A DNA stretch of 6,909 nucleotides from Candidatus Neomicrothrix sp. UBA2110 (GCA_002331465.1 DCYM01000019.1:4365-11273), one strand, 5' to 3'; numbered from the stretch's first letter, positions 1 through 6,103 are shown. A program made the numbers and translations. The notes: generated from the sequence alone by a model not told the origin.

Positions 1-593
1 TCTATGAAATAGCGATGCATTCTGTTCTTTCGGTTCCCCATGTAAAGGGAGCATTTGACCGGTTGCTGAACAAATACATTGATGGTTTCCAAACCGACTC
101 TCGCGCTTTTGAGGACCGGTTCGCTGATTTAGATATCGGGAGTGGGGATCCTGCGGAGTTGCAGCAGACCTTGCAGAATGCTTTGGGTGACCCTGAGACA
201 ATGCTGGGAGCGTTGAGATCTGATGCGCAAGCTGCCGTTGTTCCCGAGCTCGAATCATTGTTAGCTGTGACGGTTGGGTACGTCGACTACGTGATCGAAA
301 AAGTCGGGACGGGTTTGCTGAGTTCTTATGAGTCCCTCACTGAGGTCTTCCGTCGGCGGCGAGTTACTGCAAGCGGTAGCGACCGCTTTGTTGAAAAGTT
401 GTTTGGGGTTGAGATCACCTCAGAGCTCGTTGACCGTGGAGAGGCGTTCATCGCTGGGGTGATCGACCGAGCTGGCGATGATGCTCTCATGCGTCTATGG
501 AACGACGAAAGGGCACTGCCGACTCCGAACGAGATCACGGCACCTGGTTTGTGGTTAGCTCGGATTGATTTACCTGAGCTAGATCAAGATTGA
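1..593 (+). CDS. DUF2342 / Zincin_2 zinc-metallopeptidase-like protein, C-terminal part (5' end off the window)
   Basis: The reading frame is already open at base 3 (codons for Y-E-I-A precede the first ATG at 15), so this is most likely the C-terminal two thirds of a longer gene entering from the left. The tail matches what I know of the actinobacterial DUF2342/Zincin_2 family: a helical region with GYVDYVIEK, then FRRRR, a FVEKLFGVEI segment, GEAFIAGVIDRAG, and the closing LPTPNEITAPGLWLARIDL (compare LPT..EI..P..W..R in the family). Family members are soluble, zincin-like proteins of uncertain substrate. The part that would hold the HExxH zinc motif is at the very edge: the visible residues read EIAMHSVLSVPH, with no intact HExxH, so peptidase activity cannot be assumed. 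The stop TGA lies at 591-593 and overlaps the 3' end of the opposing transporter gene by 10 bases. Family assignment is fairly sure, function is not. Confidence 0.72.
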   Translation, partial: YEIAMHSVLSVPHVKGAFDRLLNKYIDGFQTDSRAFEDRFADLDIGSGDPAELQQTLQNALGDPETMLGALRSDAQAAVVPELESLLAVTVGYVDYVIEKVGTGLLSSYESLTEVFRRRRVTASGSDRFVEKLFGVEITSELVDRGEAFIAGVIDRAGDDALMRLWNDERALPTPNEITAPGLWLARIDLPELDQD

Positions 594-1963
594 TCAGTCT
601 TTCGGTCTGAGGGATTGGGCAAAATCCGACTTACCCATGTCGGTAGCCGTTCACTAAGTTTGTTGTATCTGGCTTCGGTCCACACCTGGTCGGCAATGAC
701 GCGAGATGGGGTTCGTTTGCCTTTTCTTAGAGCAACGAGCCCACCGAGATAGAGAAACGCTGCCGATGCGCTGGAAAGAGCGAGGATGATTAGCCCTGCG
801 CGTAATGGCAAAACTCCGTTAGGAGCCACGACGGGAATCAACGCCCCTATGACCCAACAAAGTTGGAATCGCGTTTCGAATCGCGCGAAGGAGCGTCCTT
901 GGTTGACGGTCGGTGCGTCTCGTTGAACGATGGCGTCGAAGGAAAGTTTGCCTAGGCCGGCTGCAAGGCCAACGCTCGCGACGAACGCCAATACGGCCAT
1001 GCGATCACCTGGAAAGGTGGCTAAAAAGCCAACGCCGGCGGCGATTGTAAGAACTCCGCCGAGCAGGTATTCCTCGCGCACAAATCGGCGAAGGAACGGT
1101 GCGGCTACCGCGCCAATGAGAGCGCCTATGGCACTTGCAGCCACCATCAATCCGAACCAGATAACCGAGGCGTCTTCGCGACGCAACCAGAACGCAACAA
1201 GGAACAACGTGAAGCCCGTCATACCTCGAAGTACCGCCATCGCCGAAGCCGCTAGAACGATTCCTCCCCTGCGTAGATCGCTGCGTTCGTCTTGTTGCAT
1301 GGGTTCAGATGCAATTGAGGTGCGCGGGAGCCGTGCCCCCAGGGGTACCACCGCGCCGAAGACGATCATCGCGACTCCCAAAACCCATTCTGATCCGATC
1401 AAGCTAAGAAGCAGTCCGGGGCCCGCGGCTACAGCTCCGCCGATACCGCTAAGCAACACCAATTTTGAGTTAGCTTCCACGAGGTCTTCGTGCCCACGAA
1501 CGAGACCAGGCACAATCGCGCTTTTTGCGACGTGGTAAGTCTTTCCCAAAACCAATGCGCCAAATGCTTCGGGGAAAAGCAGCAGAGAATTCAGGTGCCG
1601 AATCATGAGGAACGCTAGGACAGCTCGTCCCATGCCACTCACGATCACCATTGCACGCCGCCCACCGCGTAATCGATCTATGAGTGGCCCAATGAGAGGC
1701 CCAACGATTGCAAATGGGGCGATGGTCAAGATGAGATACAACGCCACCTTGGGTCGCGCCGCTGCAGGGTCAAGATTAAAAAACAGGGAGCCCGCGAGAG
1801 CGATTGTGAAGAGCGCGTCGCCGGCCGCTGAGACCAGTTGCACTCTGGCTAGACGGGCGAATGGGCCGAGGGGAGCGCGGTTTTTGGGTGATGTGTTGTG
1901 ATCACTGATTCCACCATCGCTGGGGTCAGAAACCGGCGTTGGGAAATCTGGTGCCTCTTCCAC
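584..1963 (-). CDS. MFS-type membrane transporter, substrate unknown
   Basis: The 459-residue protein has a soluble, acidic N-terminal tail of about 35 residues followed by roughly 12 hydrophobic segments, the usual major facilitator size and layout. Residues 92-103 (GPLIDRLRGGRR) fit the MFS motif A loop between helices 2 and 3. A charged central loop rich in Q, D, E and R (about 220-235, around MQQDERSDLRR) separates the two six-helix halves. The basic C-terminal tail lies on the cytoplasmic side by the usual rules. The start is the GTG at 1963: an in-frame TAG sits four codons upstream, so nothing earlier is possible, and AGGGTG lies 5 bases before it. It follows the PhoU-like gene on the same strand after 59 bases, so it may be the distal gene of that transcript. 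Drug efflux or metabolite export are both possible; the substrate cannot be read from the sequence. Confidence 0.85.
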   Translation of the reverse strand: MEEAPDFPTPVSDPSDGGISDHNTSPKNRAPLGPFARLARVQLVSAAGDALFTIALAGSLFFNLDPAAARPKVALYLILTIAPFAIVGPLIGPLIDRLRGGRRAMVIVSGMGRAVLAFLMIRHLNSLLLFPEAFGALVLGKTYHVAKSAIVPGLVRGHEDLVEANSKLVLLSGIGGAVAAGPGLLLSLIGSEWVLGVAMIVFGAVVPLGARLPRTSIASEPMQQDERSDLRRGGIVLAASAMAVLRGMTGFTLFLVAFWLRREDASVIWFGLMVAASAIGALIGAVAAPFLRRFVREEYLLGGVLTIAAGVGFLATFPGDRMAVLAFVASVGLAAGLGKLSFDAIVQRDAPTVNQGRSFARFETRFQLCWVIGALIPVVAPNGVLPLRAGLIILALSSASAAFLYLGGLVALRKGKRTPSRVIADQVWTEARYNKLSERLPTWVSRILPNPSDRKTDQS

Positions 1964-2022
1964 GGTGTCACCCTAGGGCCCAGTTAAATGGGGCACTCCC
2001 AAGCAAACTAAATCTGGTGGAC

Positions 2023-2667
2023 TTAGTCAGAGTTACCCGCGACTCTGACGGGCTCAGTTGCTGCGAAGACAGCACTATTTAAGTTGGCCACGATTCGTTT
2101 GAGATATCGGTGGTACACGGCTCGGGGTACGACTTGGTGGCCAGGTTGTTCCGACGTCATGTAGCCATCGATGCGTAGTTGGATTTGGGAGGTCATCGCG
2201 TCAACCCGTTCGCGGAAGCTTTGCGGTATTCCATCGTGTTCAGCCAAAATTTCACTTGCTTCGGTAAAGAACCCTGAGACGATCCGGCGTTCTTCAAGCA
2301 ATCCATCAATATCGGATTCATTGACAAAGGAAACACCGCTTTCAGCGAGGTCAAGGATGTTCTTTGCGTGATCCCCGACGCGTTCAATCTTCTTCAGCAA
2401 AAGTATGAGCCCAATGACTTCGCCGATGTCGTTGGGGCCGTGAACACTGATGTGTACAGCAAGCTCGCCGCGCAGTTGTTGCTCATTGGCATTGATACGT
2501 AGATCTGTTTCTCGCACATCGTCTGCGATCAAACGGGGATCCGCACCGCTCATCAGTGCGGTACAGGCAAGGTCAAACGAATGGCGGGCATCGGTAACCA
2601 TCGCAACTGATCTAGTGACGACATGATCCAGTCCGCTATCACCACCTCGGAAAAACGAAAGCACCAT
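2023..2667 (-). CDS. PhoU-like domain protein partnered with a Na/Pi cotransporter
   Basis: This is a 214-residue, all-helical, soluble protein. Two PhoU signatures are visible: RETDLRIN with E62 close by (residues 52-62) and KKIERVGDHAKNI (92-104), the paired acidic-metal motifs that line the PhoU helical bundle. A second, more diverged helical repeat covers about 115-205. PhoU-type proteins restrain phosphate uptake. This one is coupled to a Na/Pi carrier rather than to a Pst ABC system, so by inference it regulates that carrier at the inner face of the membrane. I chose the ATG at 2667 (MVLSFFRGG...) because it lies 11 bases after the carrier's stop codon with AGGGG about 8 bases upstream. 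The longer frame up to 2739 would add 24 unrelated residues coded inside the carrier gene. The stop is TAA at 2023. Confidence 0.85.
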   Translation of the reverse strand: MVLSFFRGGDSGLDHVVTRSVAMVTDARHSFDLACTALMSGADPRLIADDVRETDLRINANEQQLRGELAVHISVHGPNDIGEVIGLILLLKKIERVGDHAKNILDLAESGVSFVNESDIDGLLEERRIVSGFFTEASEILAEHDGIPQSFRERVDAMTSQIQLRIDGYMTSEQPGHQVVPRAVYHRYLKRIVANLNSAVFAATEPVRVAGNSD

Positions 2668-2678
2668 AAGAATCGCCC

Positions 2679-3842
2679 CTAACGAAGGATGGCTACACCT
2701 AAAAGAGGTGCAACTATGAATAAGACTACGACGTAGCACACAGCAAGGACTCTCCGCCGAACCGCGAGGTCCGCCATTAGGGTCGCTGCGGAAACAGGAA
2801 TTTCCCTGGCGAACGGGAGTACATACAAAAGCAAGATGCCCGCGATGTTAAACGTGGTGTGAGTCAACGCGATCGTTAACGAGTCAGCGCTCGATGCCGC
2901 CAACGCTGCCAACAAAGCAGTGATGGTGGTGCCTACGTTCGCCCCCAGTGTGACCGGGTAAATATTTCGTAACGTCAATACCCCTGCTGCGGACAGCGGA
3001 ATCAAGATCGATGTGGTGATGCTGGAGGACTGGACTGCGACTGTGACGACCATCCCTACGGCAAGAGCTACAAGACCTCCAGCTTTGCCAAGAATTGCGT
3101 TAAGGGAGCGCTCAATGCGGGCAGCTACGAGGGCCTTCATGTTTTTTGTGACGAACGCGAGAGCAATGAGAACAATGATGAGGCCTGTTGCGACCATTAG
3201 GGCGCCTTTGACGTTGCCCGATGCTCCCAGTTGATCCCAGAGATCTTTCAGCCACTCGACCGGTCCTTTGACCCACTTTTTGACGGGACTTTTCCATTCC
3301 GTTCCGCCCGAACCCACGAGCAGTTCGCTCACCCATTTAGCAATTCCCGAAATTGGCCTAAAAATCAGTTCAACAGGAAGAAGAATTGCGACCGCGAGGA
3401 CGTTGAAAAAGTCGTGGACTGTAGCTGCGGCAAACGCACGCCTAAATTCGGCTGATTGACGGACGTGTCCAAGGGAAACGAGGGTGTTGGTAACGGTGGT
3501 CCCAATGTTGGCGCCCATGATCATGGGGACTGCCTGGTCTACGCCAAGTGCGCCAGATGCCACAAGACCGACTATTACCGATGTGCTGGCCGATGATGAC
3601 TGGACAAGCACCGTCCCCAAAATTCCGACACAGAGACCGGCAATTGGATTACTGACCGCTGAAAACAAGCGTTCTTGGGTGTCGGCACCCATTATCTTGA
3701 TGCCTGCTTCAAGTGAAGAAACGCCAACAAGGAAAAGATAAATCAATGCAACAACAAGCGCAGCACGGGCGCCGGTCGGCATGGATCGCTCAGGGCTACC
3801 GGGGGGACGGTCCACGGACTGAAACGTAATGGCCAGAGGCAC
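2679..3842 (-). CDS. Na+/phosphate cotransporter (NptA/YjbB-type, Na_Pi_cotrans repeats)
   Basis: The 387-residue membrane protein carries two inverted-repeat Na_Pi_cotrans halves. Each half has the same three landmarks: QSSS (81-84 and 271-274), GAN(I/V)GTT (110-116 and 300-306) and an H..FN motif (143-147 and 328-332). The QSSS loops are the substrate and sodium site of SLC34-like carriers. The halves are joined by a Trp- and Lys-rich amphipathic stretch (about 165-210). It should take up phosphate with sodium across the cytoplasmic membrane, or help export it, as proposed for YjbB. E. coli YjbB has a PhoU-like C-terminal domain; here the protein stops after the last helix and the PhoU part is the next gene. 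The start is uncertain. GTG 3842 has no Shine-Dalgarno, and ATG 3782 (residue 21, just before the first helix) is an equally good candidate. Confidence 0.9.
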   Translation of the reverse strand: MPLAITFQSVDRPPGSPERSMPTGARAALVVALIYLFLVGVSSLEAGIKIMGADTQERLFSAVSNPIAGLCVGILGTVLVQSSSASTSVIVGLVASGALGVDQAVPMIMGANIGTTVTNTLVSLGHVRQSAEFRRAFAAATVHDFFNVLAVAILLPVELIFRPISGIAKWVSELLVGSGGTEWKSPVKKWVKGPVEWLKDLWDQLGASGNVKGALMVATGLIIVLIALAFVTKNMKALVAARIERSLNAILGKAGGLVALAVGMVVTVAVQSSSITTSILIPLSAAGVLTLRNIYPVTLGANVGTTITALLAALAASSADSLTIALTHTTFNIAGILLLYVLPFAREIPVSAATLMADLAVRRRVLAVCYVVVLFIVAPLLGVAILR

Positions 3843-3893
3843 TAAGAAAGTGGATTTGCCAATGTTTCACCGATCAAAGCCCACGCAACAACA

Positions 3894-3921
3894 ATTAAGA
3901 CTCCTTATGGTCTGCTGCCAA
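3894..3921 (-). promoter_or_regulatory. candidate sigma-70 promoter for the Na/Pi cotransporter-phoU transcript
   Basis: Read on the - strand, TTGGCA (3921-3916, 5 of 6 bases of the -35 consensus) is followed after 16 bases by CTTAAT (3899-3894, 4 of 6 of the -10 consensus). Transcription would start near 3887, giving a leader of about 45 bases to GTG 3842 or 105 bases to ATG 3782. I saw no clear Pho box repeats. Position and match are plausible, but the call rests on two hexamers only. Confidence 0.3.
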
Positions 3922-3946
3922 TTAGTGAAACGAAAGGTGAGGAGAT

Positions 3947-3987
3947 ACCTCGGGGTGCCCAGTTTTATAGAGGTAAATCCCCGAGGT
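3947..3987. repeat. 9-bp perfect inverted repeat across the surE stop codon
   Basis: The arms ACCTCGGGG (3947-3955) and CCCCGAGGT (3979-3987) are exact reverse complements separated by 23 bases that include the surE stop codon (TAA at 3967-3965). In the surE mRNA this could fold into a strong GC-rich stem. No U-tract follows it on the - strand, so it is not a textbook intrinsic terminator. It could be a processing or stabilising 3' hairpin, or a weak terminator upstream of the Na/Pi promoter. Confidence 0.4.
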
Positions 3988-4726
3988 CTAGGTCCGATTC
4001 TTGCGTCCGTATCCCGATTAGTTCCGATACAGCTATGAATCCGTCGCGCACAGCAGCATTATCGGTACCTGGAATGCGTCGTTGCGGATCTCCGGATTGA
4101 CGTTCAAATAACCAGGAATGTTCACTCGTCGATATCAAGCGACCCGCAGCATCACCCCATTTGGCCAACTCAGTTACTCGCACGCCTGCGATCTCGTCAA
4201 GGGGAGCGTTGGGGACGTTGACATTTACAACTCGTCGCCCACGTTCGATCAGACTGAGACGCTCAATGAGTTCTGGGAGCAGATGCACTGAACTGTCCCA
4301 GTTCATGGGTCCAGCTGTGACATCCAAGCTGAAGGCGATGCCGTGAGCTCCGTTGTTAGCGGCAGTCAACGCCGCTCCCACGGTTCCGCTGTGCAACGCT
4401 GCGCGTCCACAATTCAAACCGGGATTGACACCTGACACGACCATGGCGACGGGGTCACCGAATGCTCCGAGTTGGGTCATGACCACGCACAACGCTGGGG
4501 GTCCGCTCACGGCCCAACATTCAGTTGGGCCAAGGTCTTCTCGTTGAATTTGTTTTGCCTCTAATTCTCCACCGTTGAGGTCTCCGCCTATTGCGCCACC
4601 CATGCCCGTCATGTCCGAGACAGGGGCTGCGACAACCGCTTCGTAGCCAGCATCAACCACACGTCGAGCTAAGGCCCATAGACCCTCAGAAGCGACTCCG
4701 TCGTCGTTGGTTATCAGGACCCTCAT
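3965..4726 (-). CDS. surE: 5'/3'-nucleotidase SurE
   Basis: This 253-residue enzyme hydrolyses nucleoside monophosphates (and in some species short polyphosphate) in the cytoplasm, using a divalent metal. It opens with the hallmark MRVLITNDDG (D8 and D9 are metal ligands). It then has AAPVSDMTGMGGAI (33-46), a GPP segment (75-77) and VVSGVNPGLNCG (96-107, N101 a metal ligand) running into HSGTVGAA (112-119). Where E. coli SurE has Ser39 in its APDRNRSG loop, this protein appears to have Thr40. The length fits the family. I set the start at ATG 4726 because SurE proteins begin directly at this motif; a GTG at 4762 would add 12 residues and overlap the upstream gene. Only 10 bases separate the two genes, and no good Shine-Dalgarno lies before the ATG, which suggests translational coupling. 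Confidence 0.92.
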   Translation of the reverse strand: MRVLITNDDGVASEGLWALARRVVDAGYEAVVAAPVSDMTGMGGAIGGDLNGGELEAKQIQREDLGPTECWAVSGPPALCVVMTQLGAFGDPVAMVVSGVNPGLNCGRAALHSGTVGAALTAANNGAHGIAFSLDVTAGPMNWDSSVHLLPELIERLSLIERGRRVVNVNVPNAPLDEIAGVRVTELAKWGDAAGRLISTSEHSWLFERQSGDPQRRIPGTDNAAVRDGFIAVSELIGIRTQESDLDLGDLPL

Positions 4727-4736
4727 CAGGTCTGAA

Positions 4737-5090
4737 TTACTCTTCTTCGTCTTCGGGGACACCCAGATCCCATTCGAGGTGCAAGTTTTCTCGTTCTGCG
4801 TCGCGGTTCACCCGTTCGCGATTACGTCGGAACTGGGGATCGTGAGGCGGAAGAAGCTGGAGTCGCGCCACTGTTCGGCGCCGAAATTCATCCACCACTG
4901 CTTGTTCACCAAAAAGTCCCTGAGTATCCCAATGCGGGGAAACCGGACCGAGGTAGACGATTCGCACGCCGGTCTCGGGGGGAGGGAGTTCTTCATCAAT
5001 TCGGAAGTCGGTCACCGATGCTCCTTCGACAGCGACCGCATCACTGTACCGGCGCCGGCTTCGGGAACCATTAGCTCCAACAAGCGTCAC
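4737..5090 (-). CDS. conserved-looking hypothetical protein, 117 aa, first gene of the surE operon
   Basis: I do not recognise a named family. The protein is soluble, with no membrane segment, no signal peptide and no cysteine. A basic N-terminal patch (SRSRRR, 9-14) is followed by a loop with PPPETG (36-41), a hydrophobic strand VRIVYLGPVSPHW (42-54), a helix with VVDEFRRR (65-72), LLPPHDPQFRRNRERV (79-94) and an acidic tail ending EDEEE. The dense, patterned charge argues for a real gene. The GTG start at 5090 has GGAGG (5103-5099) 8 bases upstream, the strongest Shine-Dalgarno on this strand in the window, and a candidate promoter lies just beyond. It sits 10 bases before surE, so the two are probably translated from one mRNA. 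The + strand frame across the same region lacks such signals. A structural or nucleic-acid-binding role would be a guess. Confidence 0.75.
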   Translation of the reverse strand: MTLVGANGSRSRRRYSDAVAVEGASVTDFRIDEELPPPETGVRIVYLGPVSPHWDTQGLFGEQAVVDEFRRRTVARLQLLPPHDPQFRRNRERVNRDAERENLHLEWDLGVPEDEEE

Positions 5091-5113
5091 AGCAATGTCC
5101 TCCGTTTCTTTTC

Positions 5114-5140
5114 AGAATAAAATTTTCATAAGAACGTCAA
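5114..5140 (-). promoter_or_regulatory. candidate promoter of the hypothetical gene-surE operon
   Basis: On the - strand, TTGACG (5140-5135, 5 of 6 of the -35 consensus) and TATTCT (5119-5114, 4 of 6 of the -10 consensus) are separated by 15 bases in an AT-rich stretch. The predicted start near 5107 leaves a short leader that begins just before the GGAGG ribosome binding site. The spacer is shorter than the preferred 17, so the match is moderate. Confidence 0.35.
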
Positions 5141-5187
5141 ACATTTGGAACCGTTTGCCCTGGTTGGGAGTCATAGTCATAGCAAGG

Positions 5188-5207
5188 CGCGAGAAATCAT
5201 CCTCGCG
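5188..5207 (+). promoter_or_regulatory. hairpin in the presumed leader of the first whiB-like gene
   Basis: CGCGAG (5188-5193) and CTCGCG (5202-5207) form a 6-bp GC-rich stem with an 8-base loop. It ends 9 bases before the GGAG ribosome binding site (5217-5220) of the Wbl gene. It could tune translation or mark a dyad operator; the sequence alone does not decide. Confidence 0.25.
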
Positions 5208-5228
5208 ACGACCGACGGAGCAAAGCCC

Positions 5229-5501
5229 ATGAGTCACATTTCCACTGACACAAGTTGGATGAGCAGAGGTAACTGCGCTGATCGAGATCCGTCTATTTTC
5301 TTTCCTAGTGATGGTGTGGGCGTTGAACGGGCAAAAAAATTGTGTGAGGGCTGCCCGTCGCAGTCGCCGTGTCTTGAATACGCGCTGGCGAATCGGGTCG
5401 AGCACGGAGTGTGGGGCGGAGCGTCTGAACGTCAAAGACGTCGGGTCTTAAAGGCAAGACGTCAAGTCTTGTTGCGGGAGTCTTCTCTTCAGATCTCTTG
5501 A
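5229..5501 (+). CDS. WhiB-like (Wbl) [4Fe-4S] transcriptional regulator
   Basis: This 90-residue protein has the full Wbl signature. Four cysteines C16, C39, C42 and C48 (spacing C-X22-C-X2-C-X5-C) bind a redox- and NO-sensitive [4Fe-4S] cluster. DPSIFFP (20-26) precedes the cluster, GVWGG (60-64) forms the sigma-contacting turn, and a basic ERQRRRVLKARR tail (67-78) is suited to DNA binding. Studied Wbl proteins bind region 4 of the principal sigma factor. The start is ATG 5229, with GGAG 8 bases upstream. An in-frame ATG at 5145 would add 28 residues that do not resemble the family and has no Shine-Dalgarno. The second half (NRVEHGVWGG.SERQRR) recalls the WblA/WhiB4 group, but the first half does not clearly, so I assign no subclass. 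It is transcribed divergently from the surE operon and ends 15 bases from the convergent tatA. Confidence 0.92.
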   Translation: MSHISTDTSWMSRGNCADRDPSIFFPSDGVGVERAKKLCEGCPSQSPCLEYALANRVEHGVWGGASERQRRRVLKARRQVLLRESSLQIS

Positions 5502-5516
5502 TCGAGAGGCGGGTAG

Positions 5517-5687
5517 CTATTCGCCGGCACCGTCTTCAGAAGAAGGTGCCTCTCCGTCTTTTATGCCGTCCTTGAACTCTTTTTGTGCTTGCCCCAGAGA
5601 TCGCGCCAGCTTCGGGAGTTTGGCACCACCGAAAAGCACCAGGACGATGACCAGGATGATGATCAGTTCTGACCCGCCGAGATTCAC
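5517..5687 (-). CDS. tatA: Sec-independent (Tat) protein translocase subunit TatA
   Basis: The 56-residue protein shows the TatA plan. A short N-terminus VNLGGSE leads to one hydrophobic helix (IIILVIVLVLFG), the conserved FG hinge, a basic amphipathic helix (GGAKLPKLARSLGQAQKEFKDG) and a short acidic tail with EDGAGE. With TatC, which is not in this window, TatA forms the pore that exports folded, twin-arginine-signal proteins. I chose GTG 5687 as the start because it places the usual few residues before GGSEL. The frame is open up to 5780 but overlaps the upstream Wbl gene, and the added residues do not look like a Tat protein. There is no strong Shine-Dalgarno before this GTG, so the exact start stays open. 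TatA rather than TatB is favoured by the small size and the LFGGAKLP segment. The gene lies 58 bases downstream of a WhiB2-like gene on the same strand. Confidence 0.85.
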   Translation of the reverse strand: MNLGGSELIIILVIVLVLFGGAKLPKLARSLGQAQKEFKDGIKDGEAPSSEDGAGE

Positions 5688-5745
5688 AAAGGTGAGGCTA
5701 CCAGCGCACTGATTCCCTGTATGGAGATCACCAAGAATTCGGTGT

Positions 5746-6033
5746 CTAGCTTGCTCGTTCAGCAGCGGCGCGACGGGCAAGGGCTCGTTGCCGGCGCAGG
5801 CGGCGACGTTCTCGTTCGCTCATACCACCCCAAATGCCGAATTTCTCGCCGTGGCTCAATGCATACTCAAGACAGTCCTCACGAACGATGCACCCTCGGC
5901 AGACTTCTTTAGCTTCTTTAGTGCTCGCCCCCCGCTCGGGGAAAAAGAGATCTGGATCAACGCCTAAACAGTTTGCGTAATCCCACCAACCACTTTCTTC
6001 GGTTTGGCTGCTGCTTTCGTCTACGAACGCCAT
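5746..6033 (-). CDS. WhiB-like regulator, WhiB2/WhmD-like subclass
   Basis: This 95-residue Wbl protein has cluster cysteines C22, C45, C48 and C54 (C-X22-C-X2-C-X5-C), DPDLFFPE (26-33), CLEYALSHGEKFGIWGG (54-70) and a strongly basic tail (SERERRRLRRQRALARR). The sequence around STKEAKEVC and EKFGIWGG closely resembles the WhiB2/WhmD group (WhiB of Streptomyces), which controls septation with WhiA. That subclass is a recollection-based assignment, not an alignment. The start ATG 6033 follows GGGCGGA at about 5 bases, and the N-terminal Trp pair (W16, W17) ahead of the first cysteine is typical. The upstream region holds overlapping ACAC/GTGT palindromes at 6084-6103 that may be its operator. 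The gene stops at TAG 5746 and tatA follows. Together with the Wbl gene at 5229 it makes two Wbl genes within about 800 bases, on opposite strands. Confidence 0.93.
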   Translation of the reverse strand: MAFVDESSSQTEESGWWDYANCLGVDPDLFFPERGASTKEAKEVCRGCIVREDCLEYALSHGEKFGIWGGMSERERRRLRRQRALARRAAAERAS

Positions 6034-6083
6034 ATATTTCCGCCCTGATTCGCTCGACTCGCCATGATGACGTCGCCGTAATT

Positions 6084-6103
6084 ACACGCGTGTTATTGAA
6101 CAC
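6084..6103. promoter_or_regulatory. overlapping ACAC/GTGT palindromes, candidate operator of the WhiB2-like gene
   Basis: ACACGCGTGT (6084-6093) is a perfect 10-bp palindrome. It shares its right half with a second inverted repeat, GTGTT-ATTG-AACAC (6090-6103). Three GTGT/ACAC half sites therefore sit in 20 bases, centred 51-70 bases upstream of the ATG at 6033, where a regulator would overlap or flank the promoter. Streptomyces whiB is controlled by WhiA (GACAC-type sites) and BldD; the resemblance to GACAC is only partial. Confidence 0.4.

Noticed and set aside
591..593. In-frame TGA codons as possible selenocysteine sites, given selC nearby
   Set aside because: The genes ending in TGA (DUF2342, MFS, first Wbl, sigma) all stop at the expected family length, and no homologous continuation follows the stops. 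No selenoprotein is seen in the window.
930..1538. A 202-codon + strand frame opposite the MFS gene
   Set aside because: Its Arg, Pro, Thr and Ala-rich, structureless product is typical of an antisense shadow. The - strand frame is a clear 12-helix transporter with a good start.
4707..5120. A 137-codon + strand frame covering the 117-aa gene and the start of surE
   Set aside because: It has no Shine-Dalgarno at its ATG and overlaps the certain surE N-terminus. The - strand frame has GGAGG, a promoter candidate and operon spacing.
5112..5435. A 107-codon - strand frame opposite the first Wbl gene
   Set aside because: The + strand encodes an unmistakable Wbl protein with all four cysteines; the opposite frame shows no motif.
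5502..5525. Possible terminator between the first Wbl gene and tatA (GGCG/CGCC around 5508-5525)
   Set aside because: Only four firm pairs plus wobbles and no U-tract; too weak to call.
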